A stretch of 35,709 nt of DNA from UBA8752 sp036159995 (GTDB lineage Bacteria > Bacteroidota > Bacteroidia > Flavobacteriales_D > Sanyastnellaceae): NCBI GenBank assembly GCA_036159995.1, contig JAYYEI010000067.1:1-35709 (forward strand). Direction: 5' to 3'. The position numbers and the translations under genes were made by a program. The notes under the pieces are model-generated. The model ran no database searches. It was not told the DNA's origin and was given only the letters and a program-made list of their open reading frames with translations. Of this stretch, positions 24,168-32,919 are shown one piece after another; within the stretch, counting starts at the first letter, position 1; each line of letters starts with the position of its first letter.

Positions 24168-24282
24168 ACACAACATCTGCCCGATGTGCTCGTGGCCCTA
24201 CCCCTATCGGGATGGGGACCAGATGGTCTGTCTGGAATGTGGCAACCAATGGGACCCGGAACCGGAGCAACGCCTACCTTGA
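24160..24282 (+). CDS. 40-residue PhnA-type zinc-ribbon protein
   Basis: A very short gene starting at ATG 24160 inside the end of the PhzF gene and stopping at TGA 24280-24282. The product has CPMC, then YPYRDGDQMVC, then LECGNQW: two CxxC pairs spaced as in the N-terminal zinc ribbon of PhnA/YjdM proteins (CPkC..YxYxDG...CPeC..EW). The C-terminal PhnA domain is missing, so it is a stand-alone ribbon. The motif density makes chance unlikely. It could be an accessory nucleic acid or protein-binding factor; function unknown. Confidence 0.75.
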   Translation: MGEHNICPMCSWPYPYRDGDQMVCLECGNQWDPEPEQRLP

Positions 24283-24302
24283 AGGCGACACCGGATTGAT
24301 CC

Positions 24303-24863
24303 ATGGCCCGCACCCCCACCACCGCGATTCCCCTCGGCTTCACCGCACCCGATTTCCAGCTTCCCGACACCGTCAGCGGGCGTGTGATGGGGCGTGACGA
24401 AGTGATGGCCGGCGGCCCGAGCGTCGTCGTTTTCATGTGCAACCACTGCCCCTTTGTGATCCACATCCTGCCGGAATTCGTGGCCTTTGCGGCCGAATAC
24501 AAGGCGAAAGGCGCCAACGTGGTCGCCATTTCGAGCAACGATGTCGTGGGCTACCCGATGGACGCACCCGAACACATGACCGCGCTGGCAGCCGAGTCCG
24601 GATTCACCTTTCCATACCTCTACGACGAGAGTCAATCCGTGGCGCGCGCCTACGAAGCGGCCTGCACCCCCGACTTCAGTGTATTCGACGCCGACATGCG
24701 GTGTGTCTACCGCGGACAATTCGACGGAGCCCGGCCCGGCAACGACGTGCCCGTGACCGGCGAAGACCTCCGCCGCGTGCTGGACACCTTGCTCGCCAGC
24801 GAGTCCGTCCCCGAAGAGGGCCAGATCCCGTCTCTGGGATGCAACATCAAATGGAAAGCATGA
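24303..24863 (+). CDS. Thioredoxin-fold redoxin (AhpC/TSA-like)
   Basis: 186 residues, no signal peptide, cytoplasmic. The core VVVFMCNHCPFVIHILPEF has a CNHC motif (Cys46, Cys49) at the thioredoxin active-site position. APDFQLPD at the start and ARAYEAACTPDFSVFD (cis-Pro region) complete the fold. A family of such proteins is widespread in bacteria and usually annotated thioredoxin family protein; the substrate is unknown. Its stop overlaps the glpK start (ATGA), so it is co-expressed with glycerol metabolism genes, an unusual association. Confidence 0.9.
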   Translation: MARTPTTAIPLGFTAPDFQLPDTVSGRVMGRDEVMAGGPSVVVFMCNHCPFVIHILPEFVAFAAEYKAKGANVVAISSNDVVGYPMDAPEHMTALAAESGFTFPYLYDESQSVARAYEAACTPDFSVFDADMRCVYRGQFDGARPGNDVPVTGEDLRRVLDTLLASESVPEEGQIPSLGCNIKWKA

Positions 24864-26359
24864 GCGACCGTTACATCCTCGCCCTCGACCAGGGCACGAC
24901 CAGCAGCCGCAGCCTCGTCTTCGATGCCGCCGGCCGCGTGGTGGCCATGGCCCAACAGGAATTCACGCAGCATTTCCCGCAGCCGGGCTGGGTGGAGCAC
25001 GACCCCGAAGAGATCCTGTCGTCTCAGATGGCCACCGCCCGGGAAGCCGTGGCGTCGGCCGGACTGACGATGGCGGACATCGCCGCAATCGGCATCACCA
25101 ACCAACGCGAAACCACGGTTGTCTGGGACCGAGCCACTGGCAAGGCCATCCACAACGCCATCGTTTGGCAAGACCGGCGCACCGCTGACCTCTGCGATGA
25201 ATTGCGGCATGCTGGCGACGCCCCCCGAATCCGGAAGTCCACCGGACTGGAGCTGGACGCTTATTTCTCCGGCACCAAAGCCGCCTGGATCCTCGACCAC
25301 GTCGAGGGTGCCCGGGAGCGCGCCGAACGGGGCGAGCTCGCTTTCGGTACCGTCGACAGCTTCCTCATCTGGCACCTGACCGGCGGCACGGTCCACGCGA
25401 CCGACCCCTCCAACGCCTCTCGCACCCTGCTCTACAACCTCCACGACCTCGCTTGGGATCCGGAGATGCTCGACCTCTTCGGCGTACCGGCTTCCGTGTT
25501 GCCCCAGGTCAAAGCCAGCAGTGGCGTCTTCGGCCACGCAACCGCTCTGTCGGCGGAGCACGCGCCGCCCATCGCCGGTGTGGCCGGCGACCAGCAGAGC
25601 GCGCTCTTCGGGCAGCAATGCACCGCCCCGGGCATGGTCAAGAATACATACGGCACCGGCTGCTTCATGCTCATGAACACTGGCACGAAGGCCGTGGCCA
25701 GTGAGAACCGCCTGCTGACCACCGTGGCATGGCAGATTGGCGACGAAACCCACTACGCCCTCGAAGGCAGCATCTTCATGGGCGGCGCAACCGTCCAATG
25801 GCTGCGGGACGGGCTCGGACTGATTGCGAATTCAGGCGACATCGAGGAGCTCGCTGGCTCCGTGGACCATGCGGATGGGGTCGTCATCGTCCCGGCCTTT
25901 GCCGGCCTCGGCACGCCCCATTGGAACGGCCATGCCCGCGGTGCCGTCTTCGGCCTGACACGTGGCAGCACCAAGGCCCACCTGGCACGGGCCGTGCTCG
26001 ACAGCATTGCCCACCAGACCGTCGACGTCATGCGCGCCATGGAAGCCGACGCCGGGGTCCCCATCGCCCAACTTCGGGTAGACGGCGGCGCCACCGTCAA
26101 CGATCTGCTCATGCAATACCAGAGCGACATTCTCGGGTGTGAGGTCGTTCGCCCGGAGGTCACCGAAACGACCGCCCTCGGCGCCGCCTACCTCGCCGGC
26201 CTGGCGGTGGGGTACTGGACCGACCTCGATGCGATTGCGGCGCAATGGTCCGCTGAGCGCACCTTCTCACCCACCCTCGACAAGGCCGGTCGCCTGAAGG
26301 CCGATGCCCGCTGGAACCGCGCCGTGCGCGCCACCCTCGCCTGGGCCGACGACCGCTGA
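24860..26359 (+). CDS. glpK: Glycerol kinase
   Basis: Phosphorylates glycerol to glycerol-3-phosphate with ATP. 499 residues, the standard length. The FGGY-kinase signatures are clear: ALDQGTTSSRS at the N-terminus, WVEHDPEEI, NQRETTVVWDRATGKAIHNAIVWQ (in two overlapping parts), NTYGTGCFMLMNTG, and the FGGY C-terminal region GVPIAQLRVDGGATVNDLLMQ. ATG 24860 overlaps the redoxin stop; an ATG nine bases upstream is possible but would lengthen the N-terminus. It forms an operon with glpD (3-base gap) and glpF. Confidence 0.97.
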   Translation: MSDRYILALDQGTTSSRSLVFDAAGRVVAMAQQEFTQHFPQPGWVEHDPEEILSSQMATAREAVASAGLTMADIAAIGITNQRETTVVWDRATGKAIHNAIVWQDRRTADLCDELRHAGDAPRIRKSTGLELDAYFSGTKAAWILDHVEGARERAERGELAFGTVDSFLIWHLTGGTVHATDPSNASRTLLYNLHDLAWDPEMLDLFGVPASVLPQVKASSGVFGHATALSAEHAPPIAGVAGDQQSALFGQQCTAPGMVKNTYGTGCFMLMNTGTKAVASENRLLTTVAWQIGDETHYALEGSIFMGGATVQWLRDGLGLIANSGDIEELAGSVDHADGVVIVPAFAGLGTPHWNGHARGAVFGLTRGSTKAHLARAVLDSIAHQTVDVMRAMEADAGVPIAQLRVDGGATVNDLLMQYQSDILGCEVVRPEVTETTALGAAYLAGLAVGYWTDLDAIAAQWSAERTFSPTLDKAGRLKADARWNRAVRATLAWADDR

Positions 26360-26362
26360 GCC

Positions 26363-27850
26363 ATGACCCTGAACCGCCCCACCATGATGCAGCGACTCCG
26401 TGCCGAGGGCACGTGGGACGTCTGCATTGTCGGCGGCGGCGCCACGGGGCTGGGCATCGCCTTGGAGGCCGCGGCGTCGGGATTGAAAACCGCCCTCGTC
26501 GAAGCCCGTGACTTCGCGCACGGCACCTCGTCGCGCAGCACCAAACTCGTTCACGGCGGGGTCCGGTACCTCGAGCAAGGCAAGGTCTCGCTCGTCGCCG
26601 AAGCGCTCAAGGAACGCGACCGCCTCATGCACAATGCGGCCGGTCATGTCGACGACTTCGGCTTCCTCATCCCCGTCAAACGGCGCTGGGCCCAGTTCTA
26701 CTACGGGGTCGGGCTCCGGCTGTACGACCTGCTGGCCGGCAGCCACCGCTGGGGACGCACCGAATGGGTCAGCCGCAAGGAAATCACGCGGCGCCTTCCC
26801 CACCTCCGCGAAGTGGGCGTCATCGGCGCGTGGAAATACCGAGACGGCCGATTCAACGATGCCGACCTCGCACTGGGCCTGGCACGAACCGCCGCCGATC
26901 AAGGGGCCACACTCGTCAACCATTGCCGCGTGGAAGGCTTCCGAAAATCAGATGGACACATTCACGGCGTGGACCTGCGCGACACGCTGACCGGCGAAAC
27001 GTTTTCCCTCGACAGCCACGTCGTGGTCAATGCGTGCGGTCCCTACAGCGACGCCCTGTGTCGACTCGACGATGCGGCGCATGACAACCGGCTCCGGCCC
27101 AGCCAAGGCATCCACCTTGTCTTCGATGCCGAGGTCCTACAAGGCGGCGATGCCCTGCTCATTCCCAAGACCGACGACGGCCGCGTGCTGTTTGCCGTTC
27201 CGTGGCTGGGCAAAGTGTTGGTCGGCACCACAGACACCGCCATGGATCGGGTGGACGCGGAACCGCTCGCCTTGGAGTCGGAAATCGACTTCGTACTCGA
27301 CCACGCCAACCGCTTCCTTGGCTTGGCCCTGAAGCGCGAGGACATCCGCAGCGTCTTCGCCGGACTCAGGCCACTGATCCAAGGGCGAAGGGACAACACC
27401 GCCAAACTGTCCCGCAGCCACGAGGTCGAGGCCTCGCCCAGTGGGTTAGTCAATGTGCGCGGCGGCAAATGGACCACCTATCGGAAGATGGCCGAGGACA
27501 CCCTGCAATTCATCGCCAAGCGCGGCCCAATCGACTTCGTTCCGGCCGATACGTCCTCCCTGCTCCTCGAGATGTCCCGCGGCGAACGCGGCCTCCATCC
27601 CGATGATCCTGCAGCACTCAAAACTGCGGTCCACCACGCGGCCACCGAGGACATGTGCATGACCGTGGAGGATTTCCTGGCGCGGCGCAACCGCACCCTG
27701 TTCCTCGACGCCCGGGCAGCCATGGCGGCTGCACCCGATGTGGCGCGGCACCTCGCTGCAGCCCACCACCACGGGGAAGATTGGATTTCCGAACAGATCG
27801 CCGGGTTCAACCGAATCGCCACCCGTTACCTTCCCGCCAACACCCCCTGA
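26363..27850 (+). CDS. glpD: FAD-dependent glycerol-3-phosphate dehydrogenase
   Basis: Oxidises glycerol-3-phosphate to dihydroxyacetone phosphate at the membrane, passing electrons to quinone. 495 residues. The FAD Rossmann motif VCIVGGGATGLG is at about 20-31, followed by GTSSRSTKLVHGGVRYLEQG, typical of the GlpD/GlpA family. FAGLRPLIQG and SGLVNVRGGKWTTYRKMAED are the conserved substrate and FAD contacts. No membrane segment; peripheral association is expected. Starts 3 bases after glpK. Confidence 0.96.
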   Translation: MTLNRPTMMQRLRAEGTWDVCIVGGGATGLGIALEAAASGLKTALVEARDFAHGTSSRSTKLVHGGVRYLEQGKVSLVAEALKERDRLMHNAAGHVDDFGFLIPVKRRWAQFYYGVGLRLYDLLAGSHRWGRTEWVSRKEITRRLPHLREVGVIGAWKYRDGRFNDADLALGLARTAADQGATLVNHCRVEGFRKSDGHIHGVDLRDTLTGETFSLDSHVVVNACGPYSDALCRLDDAAHDNRLRPSQGIHLVFDAEVLQGGDALLIPKTDDGRVLFAVPWLGKVLVGTTDTAMDRVDAEPLALESEIDFVLDHANRFLGLALKREDIRSVFAGLRPLIQGRRDNTAKLSRSHEVEASPSGLVNVRGGKWTTYRKMAEDTLQFIAKRGPIDFVPADTSSLLLEMSRGERGLHPDDPAALKTAVHHAATEDMCMTVEDFLARRNRTLFLDARAAMAAAPDVARHLAAAHHHGEDWISEQIAGFNRIATRYLPANTP

Positions 27851-27852
27851 CC

Positions 27853-28563
27853 ATGGAACCGTACATCGCTGAATTCGTCGGAACCGCCCTCCTGCTCCTC
27901 CTTGGCAGCGGCGTGGTGGCCAATGTGCTCCTCGACCAGAGCAAGGGCAAGGATGCCGGCTGGCTCGTCATCTGCTGGGCGTGGGGCATTGCCGTCTTCC
28001 TTGGCGTCTACACCGCCACGGCGCTGGGCGGAAGCGGCCACCTGAATCCCGCCGTGACCCTTGGCCTCGCCGCCTTCAGCGACTTCGACACCGCGCTGGT
28101 TCCTGGCTATCTCACGGCCCAATTCCTCGGTGCCTTCACCGGCTCCAGCCTCGCTTGGCTCGCCTACAAGCCCCACTTTGAAGTGTCTGAGGATGCGGAC
28201 CTGAAGCTCGCCGTCTTCTCCACGGCACCCGCGATCCGGAATCCGTTGTGGAACCTCATCACGGAGGCCATCGGCACCTTTGTTCTGGTGTTTGGCGCCC
28301 TCAGCATCACCTCTCCGACCGACAGCCTCGGCTCACTCGATGCCCTGCCGGTGGCCCTGCTCGTGCTCGGCATCGGCCTGGCCCTCGGCGGACCGACGGG
28401 CTACGCCATCAACCCCGCCCGGGACCTCGGGCCCCGCATCGCCCATGCCGTCCTGCCCATTCCCGGCAAGCGCGATGGCGACTGGGGCTATGCTTGGATT
28501 CCTGTGGTCGGGCCCATCCTCGGCGGCCTGCTCGGCGCCGCCCTTCACGGGGCGCTCGTCTGA
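27853..28563 (+). CDS. glpF: Aquaglyceroporin, glycerol facilitator
   Basis: 236-residue MIP-family channel with six membrane segments. The two half-helix motifs are NPAVT (Asn65) and NPARDLGPR (Asn187). The Asp after NPAR is the marker of glycerol-conducting members rather than strict water channels. It brings glycerol to GlpK. Starts 2 bases after the glpD stop. Its last 19 bases overlap the 3' end of the convergent GH2 gene. Confidence 0.95.
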   Translation: MEPYIAEFVGTALLLLLGSGVVANVLLDQSKGKDAGWLVICWAWGIAVFLGVYTATALGGSGHLNPAVTLGLAAFSDFDTALVPGYLTAQFLGAFTGSSLAWLAYKPHFEVSEDADLKLAVFSTAPAIRNPLWNLITEAIGTFVLVFGALSITSPTDSLGSLDALPVALLVLGIGLALGGPTGYAINPARDLGPRIAHAVLPIPGKRDGDWGYAWIPVVGPILGGLLGAALHGALV

Positions 28564-31145
28564 CCCTGTCCGAAGTGGACCACGCGGAGGTCCCCTGGGT
28601 CAGCCAACTGACCTGACGGGTCCAAAAACCCCACCGTTCGCGGTCGACCGGGCACGAGGAAGAACCCATTGTCCTCGAATCGGCCCTCGGATGCACTACA
28701 CAACCACACCCCGGCCGCAGGGACGTCCGTGCTGAGCCGCACGCCGTGCTCCATCGTTTCGACCTGAAGCGTGGCGGCCTCCCATTTGAGATCGCCCACC
28801 GGCCGAAATGTGTGGTGTCCGGCGTCGTGGACCGTGGCGGCACGGTCCCGGCCAATCCATTGCCAAGACAAGATGTGACGGTCCGACACCACCTCCGCAT
28901 CCGTGGCCGACCAAGAGGCCGTCGTGTGGGCCTCGACGGTCACACCAAACCGACCGGCGGTCGCGGTGTCGCCGGCCAAGTCGATCAGGGACCACTCCAC
29001 CACGCCTTCGGTGGTCAGCGGGCTGTCGTTGGCGATCACGAAGGCGATCCGGTCGCCCTGTGTCCGATCGGGCAAAACGCGAACCGGCTGGTTGGCATGC
29101 CGCACGGCGTGGTGGGCCAACTTCCACCGGCCGGCGTGGTCCACCGTCGACCAGGACACCGTCGGCCACACATCGTCCAGCTGCCAGTAAAGCGAGCCGG
29201 AAGTCCGTCCCTGCGAGCAGCGGTGCCGCTCCACGGCCTGCCGCAGCCCCTCGGCTTGGGTGAGCTGGGTCAGGTAGATCCATGTGTCCAGCCGGTCCAT
29301 GGCTTCAAGCTCCGCCGTGGACGGATCCGCGAAATGGTCGCCGGCGTAGAACTGCATCATGTCCCACCCGTCGAAGCCGGGCTCCAGCCACTCCATCCTG
29401 CTGCGCTGCCGGAACTGCAGGACCGTGTCCTCATACGACTGCACCCCGACCGCTTCCAGAGTCCGACGGTCAGGCAGGCTCTGCAGCCCGAATTCGCTTG
29501 CGAAACGCCCGGCTTCCTCGGTGTAGAACTCAAATCCCGCCTTGCCGAACCAGACGCCCCAATCGTGCTGGTCTCCCGATTCACGGGGGCGGTCGGCCTC
29601 TTGATTGTGGGGCGAAGACGGTTGGTATTCGCCCCCCCCAAGCTCGGCGACCAGCTCCGGCAATTCCCGTTCGAACAACTGGCGGTATGCCTCTTCGACC
29701 GCAATGGAGTCCGCCCCGTGCAGGTCATACAAGTCCTGCCATCCCCACTCGCGCCACGCCTTCTCGGTCTCGTTGTTGCCCGCCCAGATGGCCAGCGACG
29801 TCCGGTTCCGCAACCGAAGCACCTGCTCCCGGGCTTCCGCCAGGAAATTCGTTCGCCAAGCGGCATCGGTCGGTACCATGGCGCACGCATTCATGAAGTC
29901 TTGCCAGACCAGAATGCCGTGCTGGTCACAGAGGTCATACAACATCTCTTCGCCATAATGCGCCCCACCCCAAATGCGGATCATGTTCATGTGGGCCGCC
30001 ACCGCATCGTCGATGACGCGACTCCACCGCCCCTCAGCGCGAACGGGAAAGAAATCGGGAGGAATCACATTGGCCCCGCGGACTTGCACCGGGACCCCAT
30101 TGACCACGCATTGCATGGCCTGACCGAAGCCGTCCAACCCCCGGTTCCATTCCACGGTCCGAATCCCGAACCGCACCGAATCAAAGCGCCCCTCCCCGTC
30201 TTCCAAAGCCAAGTCATAGAGCGGCTGTTCCCCCATGCCATTGGGCCACCACAGGGCAGGCTCGGGAACCGTCATGCGATACCGTCGCCCGTCGATTCGG
30301 TTCCACCCGCAGGGCACATTGACCCCATCGCGCTCCAACGTGGGAGCAACACCCTCCATCGCCTCCTTAAAGAAGACCTCGTATTCAGCCTGTTCCGGAG
30401 CAATGGACACCGGAATGAGGCGGAACGGGGGCAGCTCTTGGTCGATTCGAACCCACCTCACGGGCTTCCAGATGCCGCTGGTCACGAGCCGGGGTCCCCA
30501 GTCCCATCCAAAGTGGTATTGGGCCTTGCGGCTGAAGACGCTGTTCTGCTCTCCGACGGGACGCGCCTCATTGCTCACGGGAATCGACAACGGCGACGCC
30601 TCCAGCAGCGACTGCCCCACCCCCACCGGGCTCCGGAACACCACCTCCAACGTGTCTTGGCCTGTCAACCCCAACTCCGCCGTAGGGAGACGCCAAGCGC
30701 GATGCATGTTGTTCGTGTTGAGCACAGTACGACCATTCACCTGCAGCTCTGCATGCGTGTCGAGCCCGCTGAATTCCAGGGCCCACTCGCCTTCTGCCGG
30801 AGGCAAGGGCAAGGGCCGGCGATAGCGCCAATCCCGATCCTCGATCCACTCGACCTGACCCTCATTCACACCGTGGAACGGATCGGGAATCAGGCCATGG
30901 CCAAGCAGATCGGTGTGCACGCATCCCGGCACCTCCGCCGTTCGCCATACCCCAGCGGAATCTTGAAAAATCCAGTCTCCAACGAGCTCGATTTCGCCCG
31001 TATCCGGACCGTTGGAGCAGCCTGACACCACCAGCAGAATCGCGGCCATCCAGATCATCGGACTTCCCGAATTCGACAGCATGCCGGCAATGTAGCCCCA
31101 ACAGAAACCCATGAGCGACACACCCCCTCTGTTAAAGGGATTCAA
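28545..31145 (-). CDS. GH2 beta-mannosidase-like lipoprotein
   Basis: Cleaves beta-mannose, for example in mannans or the Man-beta-1,4-GlcNAc core of N-glycans. 866 residues, in GH2 order: jelly-roll sugar-binding domain, Ig-like domain and TIM barrel. Seen: HFGWDWGPRLVTSGIW, IRIWGGAHYGEEMLYDLCDQHGILVWQDF, acid/base Glu459 in WAGNNETEK, and nucleophile Glu551 in ASEFGLQS. These fit beta-mannosidases better than beta-galactosidases. The lipobox is VSGC (Cys43). The start is uncertain: ATGs at 31145, 31112, 31082 and 31058 all precede the lipobox; only the first leaves a basic residue (Arg6) before the hydrophobic core. The 3' end overlaps glpF. Confidence 0.9.
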   Translation of the reverse strand: MNPFNRGGVSLMGFCWGYIAGMLSNSGSPMIWMAAILLVVSGCSNGPDTGEIELVGDWIFQDSAGVWRTAEVPGCVHTDLLGHGLIPDPFHGVNEGQVEWIEDRDWRYRRPLPLPPAEGEWALEFSGLDTHAELQVNGRTVLNTNNMHRAWRLPTAELGLTGQDTLEVVFRSPVGVGQSLLEASPLSIPVSNEARPVGEQNSVFSRKAQYHFGWDWGPRLVTSGIWKPVRWVRIDQELPPFRLIPVSIAPEQAEYEVFFKEAMEGVAPTLERDGVNVPCGWNRIDGRRYRMTVPEPALWWPNGMGEQPLYDLALEDGEGRFDSVRFGIRTVEWNRGLDGFGQAMQCVVNGVPVQVRGANVIPPDFFPVRAEGRWSRVIDDAVAAHMNMIRIWGGAHYGEEMLYDLCDQHGILVWQDFMNACAMVPTDAAWRTNFLAEAREQVLRLRNRTSLAIWAGNNETEKAWREWGWQDLYDLHGADSIAVEEAYRQLFERELPELVAELGGGEYQPSSPHNQEADRPRESGDQHDWGVWFGKAGFEFYTEEAGRFASEFGLQSLPDRRTLEAVGVQSYEDTVLQFRQRSRMEWLEPGFDGWDMMQFYAGDHFADPSTAELEAMDRLDTWIYLTQLTQAEGLRQAVERHRCSQGRTSGSLYWQLDDVWPTVSWSTVDHAGRWKLAHHAVRHANQPVRVLPDRTQGDRIAFVIANDSPLTTEGVVEWSLIDLAGDTATAGRFGVTVEAHTTASWSATDAEVVSDRHILSWQWIGRDRAATVHDAGHHTFRPVGDLKWEAATLQVETMEHGVRLSTDVPAAGVWLCSASEGRFEDNGFFLVPGRPRTVGFLDPSGQLADPGDLRVVHFGQGQTSAP

Positions 31146-31160
31146 TTGCCCACATCACAA

Positions 31161-31189
31161 GAAATAGAGAAAAAAGAGGAATAGGCAAA
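31161..31189 (-). promoter_or_regulatory. Promoter-like element of the GH2 gene
   Basis: Minus strand: TTTG (31189-31186), 19 bases, TATTTC (31166-31161). The -33 box and spacing are ideal and the -7 box is partial. A start near 31154 would give a leader of about 8 bases to the ATG at 31145. Confidence 0.35.
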
Positions 31190-31322
31190 CCGTGTTGAAG
31201 CCTGAACGAGGACCGCTTTCACAAAACCCAGACGGTCCGCCTGAATTGTGGACAACGTACTGATTGACAACTCACAACAACACAACTCACGGTTACTTTT
31301 ACGCCACACCTTTTACTGTTTC

Positions 31323-31733
31323 ATGAAACATCTTCTCCCCTTTCTCACAGGCTTTGTCGCCTTTGTCATCATCAGCGGCGTCTTCTACATGGGCATCATG
31401 CCCTACCCGACCAGCTCCTGCGTCGTTCCAGAAGACCAAATGAACATGGGAGCCATGTTCTTCGGCAATGCCCTCATGGTCGGTCTGGCCAGCTATATGG
31501 TCAACCTTGCCGGCGATTTTTCATTGCGCAATGGTGCCATCCACGGCGCGGTAGCCGGTCTGACCGCCAACGGACTGCTCAACATCTTCGTCTATGCCTT
31601 CTTCACGTGTGACGGCGGTCACATCTTCCCCCTGTCCGAAGTCGCGATCGACATCATCGCCAACGTCATCTTCATGGCCATCTCCGGGGCGACCATCGGT
31701 GCCATGTATGCCCGCGGGGCCGCAAAATCCTGA
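31323..31733 (+). CDS. Small integral membrane protein, unknown function
   Basis: 136 residues from ATG 31323 (MKHLLPFLTGF); the frame continues upstream but the added 25 residues look non-coding. Four hydrophobic segments can be seen (about 5-25, 45-65, 72-95, 108-130). Short motifs include GIMPYPTSS and a Gly/Ala-rich GAVAGLTANGLLN helix. Related small membrane proteins occur in Bacteroidota but I cannot name a family. A 12-base palindrome GTTTCATGAAAC (31318-31329) spans the start codon. A strong terminator follows directly, so it is likely monocistronic. Confidence 0.75.
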   Translation: MKHLLPFLTGFVAFVIISGVFYMGIMPYPTSSCVVPEDQMNMGAMFFGNALMVGLASYMVNLAGDFSLRNGAIHGAVAGLTANGLLNIFVYAFFTCDGGHIFPLSEVAIDIIANVIFMAISGATIGAMYARGAAKS

Positions 31734-31756
31734 TTGGACACCCTCGCAAATTCAAC

Positions 31757-31788
31757 AGGCCTCTGGACTCAGTTCCAGGGGCCTTTTT
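31757..31788 (+). terminator. Intrinsic terminator after the membrane protein gene
   Basis: An 11-bp stem with one G-T pair: AGGCCTCTGGA (31757-31767), then TCCAGGGGCCT ending at 31784, then TTTTT to 31788. Confidence 0.85.
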
Positions 31789-31845
31789 GTTCAACTCAGA
31801 TAATACGGAACAGGTCAAACCCCGCAGCACCTGTACCTTTCCTTC

Positions 31846-32904
31846 ATGACCAAAGTGTTCTCGCTGGCGTGTTGCCTACTCACGGGACTGTTCGCAAGCG
31901 CCCAGTTGCGGGGCGGCGACCTCTCCTTCCTGCCGAGCATCGAGGCGGTGGACTACGTCTACAAGGACGCCGCAGGCTCCCCCATTGAGGATGTCCCCCA
32001 ATGGATGGCGGACCAAGGAATGAACCTGGCCCGCTACCGACTGTGGAATGATCCGGAGAGGCTGTACCATGCCTTGCCCGGTGTGGTGCAGGAGGCCAAA
32101 CGGATGCAGGAGGCGGGCATGGACATCCTGATCGACTTCCACTTCAGTGACTCCTGGGCCGACCCCGGCCAGCAGGTCGCCCCCAGGATGTGGCGATACC
32201 TGTCCTTTGACGAGGCGCAGGATGCCATGGCCTGCTGGATTGCCTGTGTGATGGAGACCTTCGCCCAAGAAGGGGTGGACATTGCCATGGTCCAATTGGG
32301 CAATGAAACCGACCCGGGCATGATGCACCCTCACGGCACATTGGACGATGGCTTCGGCAATCTCGCCTCCCTGCTCCAAGCGGGACATGAGGCCGTCACC
32401 CTGTCCAGTCCAGGAACCCTGGTCGCCGTCCATGTGTCCAGCATCGATCTCGCCCCCTGGTATTTCACCCAACTTCAAGCGGAGGGCTACACGCCTGACG
32501 TCATTGCCATCAGCAACTACAGCCTCTGGCACGAAACCGACCTGAATGTCCTGAGCTCCGCCATGGCCTCCTTGTCGGCCACCTTCAACCGTCCCACCTT
32601 CCTCGCCGAAACAGCCTACGCTTGGACCATAGACTGGTATGATTGGACCCACAATCTCTGGTGGACCGGCGCAGAAAGCGACGGATACGACTTCACCCCC
32701 CAGGGACAGCTCGATTACCTGACCGATCTCGATGCCCTCCTGACCGGCCTCGGCCCCGCACAGTGTTTGGGCTGGTGTTACTGGGCACCGGATTGGGTCT
32801 CGGCCATGGGTCCGGAAGCCCTCGATGGCAGCCCGTGGGAGAATGCGGCCCTGTGGGACTTCGATGGCATCGCCCTGCCCGCTTGGTCGGCCTTCTCGGA
32901 CTGA
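31846..32904 (+). CDS. GH53 endo-beta-1,4-galactanase-like enzyme
   Basis: GH53 enzymes cut beta-1,4-galactan, as in type I arabinogalactan side chains of pectin. 352 residues with a cleavable signal peptide (FASAQ). Clan A hallmarks: GGDLSFLPSIE near the mature N-terminus, NLARYRLWND, LIDFHFSDSWADPGQQ, acid/base Glu154 in QLGNETDPG, nucleophile Glu255 in LAETAYAW, and GWCYWAPDW near the end. Length fits a single catalytic domain. It has no lipobox, so it is periplasmic or secreted. TACCTTTC (31834-31841) upstream resembles a -7 box. It does not cluster with other galactan genes in this window. Confidence 0.92.
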   Translation: MTKVFSLACCLLTGLFASAQLRGGDLSFLPSIEAVDYVYKDAAGSPIEDVPQWMADQGMNLARYRLWNDPERLYHALPGVVQEAKRMQEAGMDILIDFHFSDSWADPGQQVAPRMWRYLSFDEAQDAMACWIACVMETFAQEGVDIAMVQLGNETDPGMMHPHGTLDDGFGNLASLLQAGHEAVTLSSPGTLVAVHVSSIDLAPWYFTQLQAEGYTPDVIAISNYSLWHETDLNVLSSAMASLSATFNRPTFLAETAYAWTIDWYDWTHNLWWTGAESDGYDFTPQGQLDYLTDLDALLTGLGPAQCLGWCYWAPDWVSAMGPEALDGSPWENAALWDFDGIALPAWSAFSD

Positions 32905-32919
32905 CCCCGGAATCCGGAA

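Noticed and set aside
29282..31025. Plus-strand open frames opposite the GH2 gene
   Set aside because: Shadow frames of the well-supported GH2 enzyme on the minus strand.
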